Shown here: piece after piece, positions 13,630 to 19,207 of the stretch
Layout: every line of letters begins with the position of its first letter
How positions within the stretch are numbered: the first letter of the stretch is position 1
IMG/VR virus record: IMGVR_UViG_3300034061_003843
Coordinates: 1-27,992 of that record
Length of the DNA stretch: 27,992 nt
Direction: 5' to 3' (one strand)
Origin: a virus
Position numbers and translations under genes: made by a program
The notes under the pieces: generated by a model
Database searches by the model: none
What the model was told of the DNA's origin: nothing
Seen by the model: only the letters and a program-made list of their open reading frames with translations

Positions 13630-14908
13630 AGACTTTACGGAGATGAGATGGTTGAATACCTAGTTCTGCTCTGTATTTTGCGATTGTGCGCCGGGCGATT
13701 GTGTTCTTGAGGAGTGTTACAATGTCCTCATCGCTTAGTGGGCGAGATTTGTCTTCGCATGAGATGATCTCTGCGATTTGATTTTTTATTGAGAGGTTAC
13801 TTTGCATGGTGTTTTGTTCATGGTTTACGATAGCACTGGTGAAGAAAAATCTTAGTTCATATGTACCGCGCGGAGTAGAGATGTATTTGTTACACACGGC
13901 GCGACTCACGGTGGTCTCGTGGATCTCACAGACCGTGGCGATCTGGGCCATCGTGAGAGGCTTGAGATCTTTGATCTGGCCGCTGCGGAAGAAGTCTTGT
14001 TGATAGTCTACGATCGCATTAGACACGCGGCCAAGGGTAGACTGGCGCTGCATGATAGATCGAATGAGGAACTTTCCCATCTTTACTTTCTCACGCACGA
14101 ACTCCCGCTCGGCGGGCTTGAGCTTGTGGAGATAGCTTAAAACGTGATCGTTGATCTTGTAGACAGGAAGTTTCTCGTTCGGGATATCTATTGTGCCGTC
14201 GTCGCGTAGAAAGATCTCTGCATCTTTCGGCGTGTGCGTTGAAGATGTGAACTCTGAAGCGGGATTATAGTTTAGTTTAGAGAGTTGCTTATAGAGATTC
14301 TCTATGGTTGTAAAGGTCTCGTTGTATTTCTTCGCGAGTATGGGGATTTGGCGTCGAGTGAAGAGATCTTCGTCTTGTTGGAGGATTTGATAAGCTAATG
14401 AAGAAGGATCTAATTGAAGACATAAGCAATCTGCAAGACTCAAAGCGCCGAGGCCTCGTGGTTCGAGAGTGCGGATAAATCGCAGAGCTTTTCTCTGTTC
14501 TGCCGTGAGAATGTCTGGATCATGTAGGAAATATCCTCGCTCGTTAAGAAGAGATATGACAGAGAGATCATGACCCGCGAGAGATAATTCTTTCTCTAAG
14601 TATTCTTCTAGTGTCTCATCTCGGCCGGGATTATTCTCTAGCGGATATTGCTCTTTGTATGATGGAACATTATCCGAGAGAGAAGTCCACTGCATATCCG
14701 CCGGGAGTTCGGCTTTGTCGTTCTCGTAGGATATGTCTTCTTCTGCTTGATTATTGTCAAGCATCTCGACGCATGGATTGTCGTTGATGAACGACTCCAT
14801 GATAGATCGCAGGTCGCAAAGTGGAGCTTGAAGAAGCGCGAGAGACTGCTGAAGTTGTGGACTCAGTATCAAAGACTGAGTCTGCTGCGTGGAGATAGAA
14901 ATTTTCAT
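13613..14908 (-). CDS. rpoN: Phage-encoded RNA polymerase sigma-54 factor (RpoN)
   Basis: The 431-aa protein is an almost full-length sigma-54. Region I (1-50) has the Gln/Leu-rich activator-response sequence (STQQTQSLILSPQLQQSLALLQ). It is followed by an acidic region II and a core-binding region (about 110-300). The HTH is LTMAQIATVCEIHETTVSRAV, with NKYISTPRGTYELRFFF behind it. The C-terminal RpoN box is ARRTIAKYRA (405-414), which contacts the -24 element and is almost identical to the cellular consensus. It should direct host core RNA polymerase to -24/-12 promoters, eight of which are proposed in this window. The gene has such a promoter upstream, so positive autoregulation is likely. 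Length is slightly below the usual 450-500 aa. Phage sigma factors are normally sigma-70 or gp55-like, so this is unusual. Confidence 0.95.
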   Translation of the reverse strand: MKISISTQQTQSLILSPQLQQSLALLQAPLCDLRSIMESFINDNPCVEMLDNNQAEEDISYENDKAELPADMQWTSLSDNVPSYKEQYPLENNPGRDETLEEYLEKELSLAGHDLSVISLLNERGYFLHDPDILTAEQRKALRFIRTLEPRGLGALSLADCLCLQLDPSSLAYQILQQDEDLFTRRQIPILAKKYNETFTTIENLYKQLSKLNYNPASEFTSSTHTPKDAEIFLRDDGTIDIPNEKLPVYKINDHVLSYLHKLKPAEREFVREKVKMGKFLIRSIMQRQSTLGRVSNAIVDYQQDFFRSGQIKDLKPLTMAQIATVCEIHETTVSRAVCNKYISTPRGTYELRFFFTSAIVNHEQNTMQSNLSIKNQIAEIISCEDKSRPLSDEDIVTLLKNTIARRTIAKYRAELGIQPSHLRKVYASSK

Positions 14909-14948
14909 GACGGATAAAGAGGTGGTTGGTTTTATCCTTTATGGAAGG

Positions 14949-14964
14949 AGCTTTTGATATGCCA
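14949..14964 (-). promoter_or_regulatory. Sigma-54-type promoter (P3) of the sigma-54 gene
   Basis: Minus-strand TGGCATATCAAAAGCT has GG-N10-GC spacing and is followed by CCTTCC. Predicted transcription start is near 14938, 30 nt before the ATG. It is nearly identical to P4 (one difference in 16). Upstream lie extra copies of the -24-like sequence (14977-14990 and 15002-15014). Confidence 0.75.
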
Positions 14965-15014
14965 AGTTTTGCTTGGTATGCCAAGTTTTGGCACATGTAA
15001 GATGCCAATACTTG
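14958..15014 (-). repeat. Iterated TTGGCAT boxes upstream of the sigma-54 gene
   Basis: The 14-bp sequence TATGCCAAGTTTTG (plus strand) occurs at 14958-14971 and 14977-14990, with a degenerate third copy, ATGCCAATACTTG, at 15002-15014. Spacings are 19 and about 24 bp. The first copy contains the -24 element of P3. The others could be operators or decoy/alternative -24 contacts for autoregulation. Confidence 0.6.
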
Positions 15015-15041
15015 AAAGACCAAAAAATCTGACAAAGAAAA

Positions 15042-15073
15042 AGCCTCTGTCGGATGTTACTCCAACAGAGGCT
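15042..15073 (-). terminator. Rho-independent terminator after the 214-aa gene
   Basis: AGCCTCTGT and ACAGAGGCT form a perfect 9-bp stem. On the minus strand it is followed by TTTTTCTTTG. It lies between the 214-aa gene and the sigma-54 promoter P3, so the two are separate transcription units. Confidence 0.8.
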
Positions 15074-15141
15074 TCGTGATTTAGACTTGATTACTTCTTC
15101 TCGATCACGGGATCGAGTAGATTGTTGTCTTAGACTTAGAC

Positions 15142-15786
15142 TTAGACAGTTTTCTTCTTGGCTTCGCGCTTGGCCTTCGCGCTGGCGAGTTCGTTGGCTT
15201 TCGCGAGGAGCTGCGCCAGAGAGGCAATGAGGTTAGCCTGCTTGGCCACGGCGGCATCCTTGTCGGACACGCCCAAAGAGCGAGCAGTGTCGTCGTTCCA
15301 TTCGCCAGCGAGAGCGAACACAATCGAGCCGATCTCAGAGCGAATGCCCTCGATCTTTTTGAGGACAGACTTTTCGGTCTCACGATCGGCGCTGACGCCG
15401 TAGATAAAGGCGGCGAAGTAGTCCGGCGTGTTGCCCTTGCTGAGATAGGCTTCAGAAGCGTCTTCGGCGATGTCGAAGAGTTCAGCCTGTACGAGATCAC
15501 TCAGAGCATTAGAGATGCGCTTCGTTTCAGTGACAGAGCCGTCTTCGTTCTTGACCTTGGTCACGTGCTCAGTGGGGATCTCAGCGAGAGCTTCGCCGCG
15601 CTTGACGTAGTACTGGAGGTCAGAAACGGCCAGAATCGGAGACTGGAAAGAGACAACACGCTCCGGAGACTTAGCAGTCTTGCGGACATGACGCTCGTTG
15701 GTGGCGAACTGAGGATTGCCGTTGCTGTCGCTCTGGAAGACAGATCCAGCGAAGGAGGCAACGAGTTCGAGGTTCTTAGTGCTCAT
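15142..15786 (-). CDS. Orphan 214-aa protein with its own sigma-54-type promoter and terminator
   Basis: I do not recognise this protein. The N-terminus is Ser/Asn-rich (VASFAGSVFQSDSNGN), the centre is mixed alpha/beta (SPILAVSDLQYYVKRGEALAEIP), and the C-terminus is a long Ala/Lys helix (LLAKANELASAKAKREAKKK) that looks basic and could bind nucleic acid. It is transcribed alone: promoter P4 lies 109 nt upstream, the leader is A-rich without a Shine-Dalgarno, and a strong terminator follows. Base composition and codon choice resemble the capsid gene more than the neighbouring small genes. This points to an abundant protein. A virion-associated or DNA-binding protein are both possible. Confidence 0.75.
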   Translation of the reverse strand: MSTKNLELVASFAGSVFQSDSNGNPQFATNERHVRKTAKSPERVVSFQSPILAVSDLQYYVKRGEALAEIPTEHVTKVKNEDGSVTETKRISNALSDLVQAELFDIAEDASEAYLSKGNTPDYFAAFIYGVSADRETEKSVLKKIEGIRSEIGSIVFALAGEWNDDTARSLGVSDKDAAVAKQANLIASLAQLLAKANELASAKAKREAKKKTV

Positions 15787-15894
15787 TTTACTTGTGTTTC
15801 TTTTTGTTGGTTTGTTTTATTGGGATGTTTTCGGTTTTACGTTGAACCGCTAACATTATCGCACAGTCACCAACAGGACCGGCAAATCGGATAA

Positions 15895-15910
15895 AGCTTT
15901 TGAAATGCCA
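15895..15910 (-). promoter_or_regulatory. Sigma-54-type promoter (P4) for the 214-aa gene
   Basis: Minus-strand TGGCATTTCAAAAGCT matches P3 except at one base. Predicted start is near 15884, giving a leader of about 98 nt that contains a small CGGTT...AACCG inverted repeat near 15834-15850. Confidence 0.75.
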
Positions 15911-15939
15911 ACTTTCAAAGAGCTTTCTAAAAAAATAAA

Positions 15940-15961
15940 ACCCACTCAGTGAAGAGTGGGT
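15940..15961 (-). terminator. Rho-independent terminator after the 100-aa gene
   Basis: ACCCACTC and GAGTGGGT form an 8-bp stem with a 6-nt loop. On the minus strand TTTATTTTTTT follows. The stem sequence CCCACTC/GAGTGGG is the same as in the plus-strand terminator at 26974-27000. Confidence 0.85.
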
Positions 15962-16005
15962 TGTAATCTGTAATGCGTTAGCGCGGTACGCGCGGGCGTA
16001 AGCCC

Positions 16006-16308
16006 TTATGATTTGTTGACTACGGCCAGAGCGAGAGCGTTCTTTCGGATCTCTCGGATTTGTCGTGCAGCATTAGCAAGATTACGGGCTGCTGAAGAGT
16101 CGGGATAACCTTCAACATGAACGAGTTCAAAGCCGGGATGCTTTTCGTCCATTACAGCCTTTAGTTTATGAACGTCAGAAGCTTCGTAGATATGAAGTTC
16201 CTTGTGTTCATCGAGATAAAAGGCAGCATAGCTTCTGTGTTTAGCCATGGCGGTTGCGTTGCGGGAAAGAACCTCGTTGATGAACGAGAGTTCGGATTGT
16301 TTTGTCAT
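16006..16308 (-). CDS. Hypothetical 100-aa protein
   Basis: I do not recognise this protein. It starts MTKQSELSFINEVLSRNATA at ATG 16308; a longer frame from 16347 was not preferred. The middle part is beta-like (YAAFYLDEHKELHIYEASDV) and the C-terminus is helical and basic (ARQIREIRKNALALAVV). A terminator follows the stop by about 45 nt. Tandem 12-bp repeats lie upstream. Confidence 0.6.
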   Translation of the reverse strand: MTKQSELSFINEVLSRNATAMAKHRSYAAFYLDEHKELHIYEASDVHKLKAVMDEKHPGFELVHVEGYPDSSAARNLANAARQIREIRKNALALAVVNKS

Positions 16309-16383
16309 GTTGTGTTTGTCGCTCGGGCGTAATGCCTTACTAGACAAACGAGATCTTGCATCTAATAGACCATCTGATCTGGG

Positions 16384-16418
16384 AAGCCTTTTGAGAAGCC
16401 TTTTGAGAAGCCTCTGAG
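16384..16418. repeat. 12-bp tandem repeat, about three units
   Basis: AAGCCTTTTGAG occurs twice in tandem (16384-16395, 16396-16407), followed by the degenerate AAGCCTCTGAG. On the minus strand the units read CTCAAAAGGCTT, resembling the -12 half of the sigma-54 sites, but the GG-to-GC spacing is 11, not 10. It lies upstream of the 100-aa gene. Confidence 0.7.
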
Positions 16419-16454
16419 CTACGCTGGCGGCTACGCCGCTGACGCCTCACGGTT

Positions 16455-16625
16455 TTAGTTACCGCCCATGATTTGACCTATCTCTTCGGCGGAGAGGTGA
16501 AAGTCAAGACACATAATGTGAGTATGTTTGACGTGGTTGACGTAGTCGTGTATGTTATTGCTTTTACATACAGGAACGAGACAATAGTGGAATGTATTGT
16601 CGAGACTGCGAATTATTACGATCAT
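16455..16625 (-). CDS. Small 56-aa protein
   Basis: This frame begins MIVIIRSLDNTFHYCLVPVC and ends LSAEEIGQIMGGN. It is rich in His, Cys and Asn in the middle (KSNNIHDYVNHVKHTHIMC), which could bind a metal, but no standard zinc-finger spacing is obvious. It starts 3 nt after the stop of the zinc-ribbon-like gene and fills an otherwise empty gap, which supports it as real. Function unknown. Confidence 0.55.
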   Translation of the reverse strand: MIVIIRSLDNTFHYCLVPVCKSNNIHDYVNHVKHTHIMCLDFHLSAEEIGQIMGGN

Positions 16626-16628
16626 AGT

Positions 16629-16889
16629 TTATGCATCTTTGATTGTTATGTTTGTAGTGCCTTGTTGAAAAGCTGCGCCGTTTGTGCCTTTTGCCTTACG
16701 GGCAGTAACACGCTTATGCACCTTGAACACGTCAGGGTGCATAGGCTGAATCGCGCCGCCGGTCTTGTGACCGAAGTTGAGAGCGCCTTTGTATTGCCAT
16801 TGTGGGGCGCATTTGATACAGCGATCAAAGCCGAGAGCTTTCCTATCGGCATCAATAACTTGGAGGCAACGCAAACAACGATTTGTCAT
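16629..16889 (-). CDS. Small zinc-ribbon-like 86-aa protein
   Basis: Two CxxC pairs near the N-terminus (C5/C8 in CLRC and C24/C27 in CIKC) form a likely four-cysteine zinc ribbon. The rest is basic and glycine/threonine-rich (VHKRVTARKAKGTNGAAFQQ). The start overlaps the stop of the preceding 44-aa gene as ATGA. Such phage zinc-ribbon proteins often bind nucleic acid or act as transcription modulators, but nothing here specifies the target. Confidence 0.65.
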   Translation of the reverse strand: MTNRCLRCLQVIDADRKALGFDRCIKCAPQWQYKGALNFGHKTGGAIQPMHPDVFKVHKRVTARKAKGTNGAAFQQGTTNITIKDA

Positions 16890-17020
16890 AAGCTTTCATC
16901 TTTCCCAATATCCCATCCCGGACCATCATCAAGAGGCTCATCGTCGTAGATGCTTAATTCGCGACGAAGATCTTCAAGGGTGGGATTTTCTTCCTGTATT
17001 TCAACTGGTTCTTTATGCAT
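16886..17020 (-). CDS. Acidic 44-aa protein
   Basis: This short acidic frame reads MHKEPVEIQEENPTLEDLRR and ends DIGKDESL. It begins just after a terminator hairpin and overlaps the zinc-ribbon gene by 4 nt (ATGA), the packing seen for real genes elsewhere in this block. I see no motif. Small acidic phage proteins often inhibit host enzymes; that is only a general possibility here. Confidence 0.5.
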   Translation of the reverse strand: MHKEPVEIQEENPTLEDLRRELSIYDDEPLDDGPGWDIGKDESL

Positions 17021-17031
17021 AAAATAAAAAA

Positions 17032-17058
17032 AAGCTTGTAGTTATTCACTACAAGCTT
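17032..17058 (-). terminator. Strong rho-independent terminator
   Basis: AAGCTTGTAGT and ACTACAAGCTT form a perfect 11-bp stem with a 5-nt loop. On the minus strand the stem's own terminal TT runs into further Ts, a tract of about eight. It follows the 34-aa membrane-peptide gene and closes the unit transcribed from about 18365. The ATG of the next gene (17020) lies directly after the T-run, so readthrough or attenuation could set its expression. Confidence 0.85.
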
Positions 17059-17100
17059 ATCTACTACAAACGCCTCTACGGCAACCGCTGGCGCGTTATG

Positions 17101-17205
17101 TTAATTAGGCAATACTACAACGGCTTTGACAAAGTAATACAATACTACGAAGAGAATAACAGAGCCAACAATGAGAACAATCTTTTCTTGTGTTTTATGT
17201 TTCAT
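17101..17205 (-). CDS. Single-span membrane peptide of 34 aa
   Basis: MKHKTQEKIVLIVGSVILFV continues with VLYYFVKAVVVLPN. A short basic N-terminus is followed by one hydrophobic helix of about 20 residues, so it is an inner-membrane peptide with the N-terminus probably inside. Its size suits a small holin, an antiholin, or a membrane-bound regulator. The lysozyme-like gene is far away at 7.2-7.7 kb. A terminator follows the stop by about 45 nt. Confidence 0.5.
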   Translation of the reverse strand: MKHKTQEKIVLIVGSVILFVVLYYFVKAVVVLPN

Positions 17206-17212
17206 AACTTTA

Positions 17213-17440
17213 TTAAATCCAATCAATACGGGAGAGTTTGACTTGCGCGGAAGACACGGCAAAAGTGCCCTTACAACGCCAAGCTCGTGCTTTGTGGCAC
17301 GAGGATTTGTCTTTCTTTGCTTGGCGCTTGCTTGTATAACGCAACGCGATCACGGCAAGCCGCTGCGCGGCTTGTGAAGCTTTGAGGTGAGTTTGGGCTT
17401 GTGACGATTTGTCAAAAGCTGCTGTCGGATTTGAACGCAT
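17213..17440 (-). CDS. Doubtful 75-aa ORF inside the hairpin-rich region
   Basis: The frame starts MRSNPTAAFDKSSQAQTHLK and ends VKLSRIDWI. It is basic and has two cysteines near the end. It overlaps at least three stem-loops (17284-17303, 17356-17374 and the left arm of the long hairpin at 17435). It has no recognisable motif, ribosome-binding site or promoter. It may be a chance frame across a structured RNA, so it is listed with low confidence. Confidence 0.3.
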   Translation of the reverse strand: MRSNPTAAFDKSSQAQTHLKASQAAQRLAVIALRYTSKRQAKKDKSSCHKARAWRCKGTFAVSSAQVKLSRIDWI

Positions 17441-18021
17441 AGTATCGAGACACAAAGGGAGAGAAGACAGGGGAAAGAGAAGACTGAGAAAAGAGAAGAC
17501 TGACAGTGGAGACTTTGTGTCCCGATACTATGCGTCCGCTTGTGGCAATTTGGTCGCGTTCTGTTTGTAAAACAGGTTTGCAATTATCAATCCACAAGGG
17601 ACGCTTGTGTGTCTAGTGTCGTGTCTGCGCCACTATCACACAAGGGCTTGCGTGTTGTGTTGGCTCGTGACGTAACGACTCACGTCGAATAGCTATTGTA
17701 CAACAGAGGGAAGCATGTCGGTTCTGTCTAAAGTTAAAGAGGAGAAGTGAAAACACTTTCTCCGTATGCCTTTAGAGGGCCGATTCGGTGTGTCTTGCTT
17801 TGGCGCTTGTAACGAAAACAAGCAAGCAAGACAACCATTGCGCCAAAGTAGTTTCCACTACGCTAGGTTTGTGTTCTGTGAAACAGTGTGAAGCTAAACA
17901 GCAAACACACAGAAAACAGGACAAGCCTAGACTGGCGACTTTATGTTAAAAGAGGCAAGAGACAGACTTGAGCCTATCGTAATACAATAGCGTAATACAA
18001 TAGGCTCCGTGCCTGTCTCTT
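17250..18021. ncRNA. Candidate large structured RNA (array of long stem-loops)
   Basis: About 770 nt contain a run of strong inverted repeats with little coding potential. Stems seen: CTCGTGC/GCACGAG (17284-17303), CAAGCCGC/GCGGCTTG (17356-17374), a 22-bp stem with one mismatch (17435-17457 with 17513-17535), CTTGTGG/CCACAAG plus CGTCC/GGACG (17533-17603), CTTGTGTG/CACACAAG with inner TAGTG/CACTA (17604-17644), TCTAAAG/CTTTAGA enclosing GGAGAAGTG/CACTTTCTCC (17727-17776), CTTTGGCGC/GCGCCAAAG overlapping GTCTTGCTT/AAGCAAGAC (about 17793-17850), CTAGGTTTGT/ACAAGCCTAG (about 17864-17931), and the stem at 17957-18021. Strand is undecided. A minus transcript from P5 to the terminator at 17032 would include it; A-rich loops would fit the plus strand. 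Size and ornateness recall phage-borne GOLLD and ROOL RNAs, but no homology can be claimed. Confidence 0.55.
17957..18021 (-). terminator. Two-part hairpin after the 113-aa gene with internal 13-bp direct repeat
   Basis: AAGAGACAG/CTGTCTCTT (9 bp) and GAGCCTAT/ATAGGCTC (8 bp) stack with a small internal loop. The apical loop holds CGTAATACAATAG twice in tandem (17978-17990, 17991-18003). It begins at the stop codon of the 113-aa gene. On the minus strand it is followed by TTGCCTCTTTT, so partial termination is possible, or it may be the first arm of the structured region. Confidence 0.6.
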
Positions 18022-18361
18022 ACTTCATAGCAACCGCCGAGGCCATTGCCCAAGCAGCACTAAGCAAGGCGGCTTCACGCTTGGGCGTGCTGAGATGTTT
18101 GAGGACCTTCGCGAGACTGGCCGATCCGAAGTCGACTCCCTTGGAGGTCGCTTCACCTTCGGCGCTCTTGGTGCGGACGGAGCCGAAAGCGGACAGCACA
18201 CGGTTTCGTTCCCCTTGCCAGTAAAGAGCCGTCTCAGTCTCTCCAATGGTTTCAATCAAAGAGACAGCAGAGTCAAAGTGGCTCTTCGCGCTCCCGGTTG
18301 AAATCACACGGCGTGCGGTGGTGGTGGTGGTGGTGGTTTCGTTGATCATGGTTTCACTCAT
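18020..18361 (-). CDS. Hypothetical 113-aa protein with Thr7 tract, first leftward gene
   Basis: I do not recognise this protein. It starts MSETMINE, followed by seven threonines encoded by a GGT/ACC microsatellite (around 18316-18337). The remainder is helical, ending STPKREAALLSAAWAMASAVAMK with an Ala-rich segment. The tract could vary in length by slippage. Promoter P5 places the start of transcription about 4 nt before the ATG, so the mRNA is predicted to be nearly leaderless. It is the first gene of the leftward block, next to the intergenic control region. Confidence 0.65.
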   Translation of the reverse strand: MSETMINETTTTTTTARRVISTGSAKSHFDSAVSLIETIGETETALYWQGERNRVLSAFGSVRTKSAEGEATSKGVDFGSASLAKVLKHLSTPKREAALLSAAWAMASAVAMK

Positions 18362-18375
18362 AACAAGCCCACTAA

Positions 18376-18391
18376 AGCAACCACCGTACCA
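18376..18391 (-). promoter_or_regulatory. Sigma-54-type promoter (P5), closest to the canonical consensus
   Basis: Minus-strand TGGTACGGTGGTTGCT differs from the cellular consensus TGGCACG-N4-TTGCW at one position only. Predicted transcription start is near 18365 and the ATG is at 18361. It drives the first leftward gene and possibly the structured RNA region behind it. Confidence 0.65.
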
Positions 18392-18410
18392 ACCACATAA
18401 AACCCAATGT

Positions 18411-18558
18411 TTAACGATAACGACACAAATCCGTTATAACGCCAACGTTAACGAAAACCGCCTAAGTGACTAAAAAGAGCCTATTTATAAATAAAATTGA
18501 CCACACTGGTCAAAAAAAGCCAATTTTTGGCTCTTTTTGATCACTTTAACGTTAACGA
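18411..18558. repeat. Repeated AACGTTAACGA/TAACG boxes
   Basis: AACGTTAACGA occurs at 18444-18454 and 18548-18558. Related TTAACGATAACGA lies at 18411-18423. All fall in the control region between the divergent blocks and flank the bidirectional terminator. They could be sites for a replication initiator or repressor. Confidence 0.45.
18497..18540. terminator. Bidirectional terminator-like stem-loops in the divergent region
   Basis: TTGACCA-CAC-TGGTCAA (18497-18513) is followed by AGCCAA-TTT-TTGGCT (18518-18532). The second stem is followed by CTTTTTGA on the plus strand and by seven Ts on the minus strand, so it can stop transcription from either side. It would insulate the two gene blocks. 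Confidence 0.6.
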
Positions 18559-18900
18559 CGTTAGGTAAAGGGTTACTCAAAAAATTATTTATAAATATCT
18601 TTAACATTAGGTACTTACACTAATCAAAAAAATACGCATAATAGGGTTTTATGATTTTGGGCTTATAGTTAAATTAGCTTTAATAATATATTATATGTTA
18701 CTATGTTACTAATATATACTAAATAATATATAAAACTACCTAACGTTTAATTTTATATATTAAATAATATATTGAGACTCTAAGACTCCCGTTTATATGT
18801 TATTCAAGCTAATTTGAACACAAGCCCAAAAACGCTATTTACGAATAAGCGTATCAACTCCTTTACGAATAGCCTTTAACACACACAAAACACAAGCAAA
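18559..18900. other. AT-rich non-coding region, possible replication origin
   Basis: No gene is supported here. The stretch 18660-18780 is almost pure A/T with repeated ATATATTA-type runs, like a DNA-unwinding element. Two short direct repeats are visible: TTTACGAATA (about 18838 and 18862) and AACGCTATTTAC (about 18831 and 18899). Together with the AACGTTAACGA boxes just upstream it resembles an origin, but no initiator gene is adjacent to confirm this. Confidence 0.4.
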
Positions 18901-18921
18901 CGCTATTTACAAAGAGCTTCA

Positions 18922-19040
18922 ATGCATAGAACTGCTATGCATCCCTGTTCTACCATTGCAATCCTATGCATAAGACTCCTATGCATCACAGTTCTATCCC
19001 TAAAACCCCAATGCATCACACTCCAAGGCATCCCCGACCT
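18922..19040. repeat. Eight-unit 15-bp tandem array (ATGCAT-type iterons)
   Basis: Units start at 18922, 18937, 18952, 18966, 18981, 18996, 19011 and 19026. All are 15 bp except the third (14 bp). Five begin with ATGCAT, for example ATGCATAAGACTCCT and ATGCATCACACTCCA; the others are degenerate. Each ATGCAT is a palindrome, so dimers could bind. The array ends about 95 bp upstream of the sigma-54-type promoter P6, the usual place for an enhancer. A packaging or replication site is the alternative. Confidence 0.75.
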
Positions 19041-19133
19041 GCTCGGAGAAGACCCGAACTTTTTTGCGAATGTCCGAACACGCCTTCTCACAGATTTTAT
19101 AAAAATTTTAGCCCTAAAAGTATATTTGTGTTT

Positions 19134-19149
19134 TGGCTTTGTCTATGCT
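19134..19149 (+). promoter_or_regulatory. Sigma-54-type promoter (P6) for the terminase operon
   Basis: TGGCTTTGTCTATGCT has GG-N10-GC spacing. Predicted start of transcription is near 19160, three bases before the leader-peptide ATG at 19163. It is the first promoter of the rightward structural block and has the 15-bp array upstream. Confidence 0.6.
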
Positions 19150-19162
19150 TTGACGTGTTATT

Positions 19163-19207
19163 ATGAGTGACTTGATGATGCGCTGTGATAAAAAGGATCT
19201 TAAATGA
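19163..19207 (+). CDS. 14-codon leader peptide copying the start of the small terminase
   Basis: The short frame reads MSDLMMRCDKKDLK and stops with TGA overlapping the terminase ATG (ATGA). Its first 18 bases (ATGAGTGACTTGATGATG, 19163-19180) are repeated exactly at 19204-19221, the start of the small terminase gene. Ribosomes finishing the peptide could restart on the terminase, and AAGGA precedes that start. It is either a tandem duplication of the gene start or a translational-coupling device. Confidence 0.5.
   Translation: MSDLMMRCDKKDLK

Noticed and set aside
16384-16418. Sigma-54 promoter for the 100-aa gene
   Set aside because: The repeats look like the -12 half-sites, but the GG-to-GC spacing is 11, whereas sigma-54 requires 10.
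17295-17310. Plus-strand TGGCACG site as promoter for the structured RNA
   Set aside because: The -24 half is perfect but the -12 half is TG instead of GC, and it overlaps a hairpin stem.
18922-19040. CRISPR array
   Set aside because: Units are 15 bp in direct tandem without unique spacers, and no cas genes are present apart from an isolated Cas4-like recombination nuclease.
18903-19170. 82-aa and 62-aa frames over the 15-bp array
   Set aside because: Both are products of the tandem repeat (15 bp keeps the frame open) and read repetitive, unlike a normal protein.
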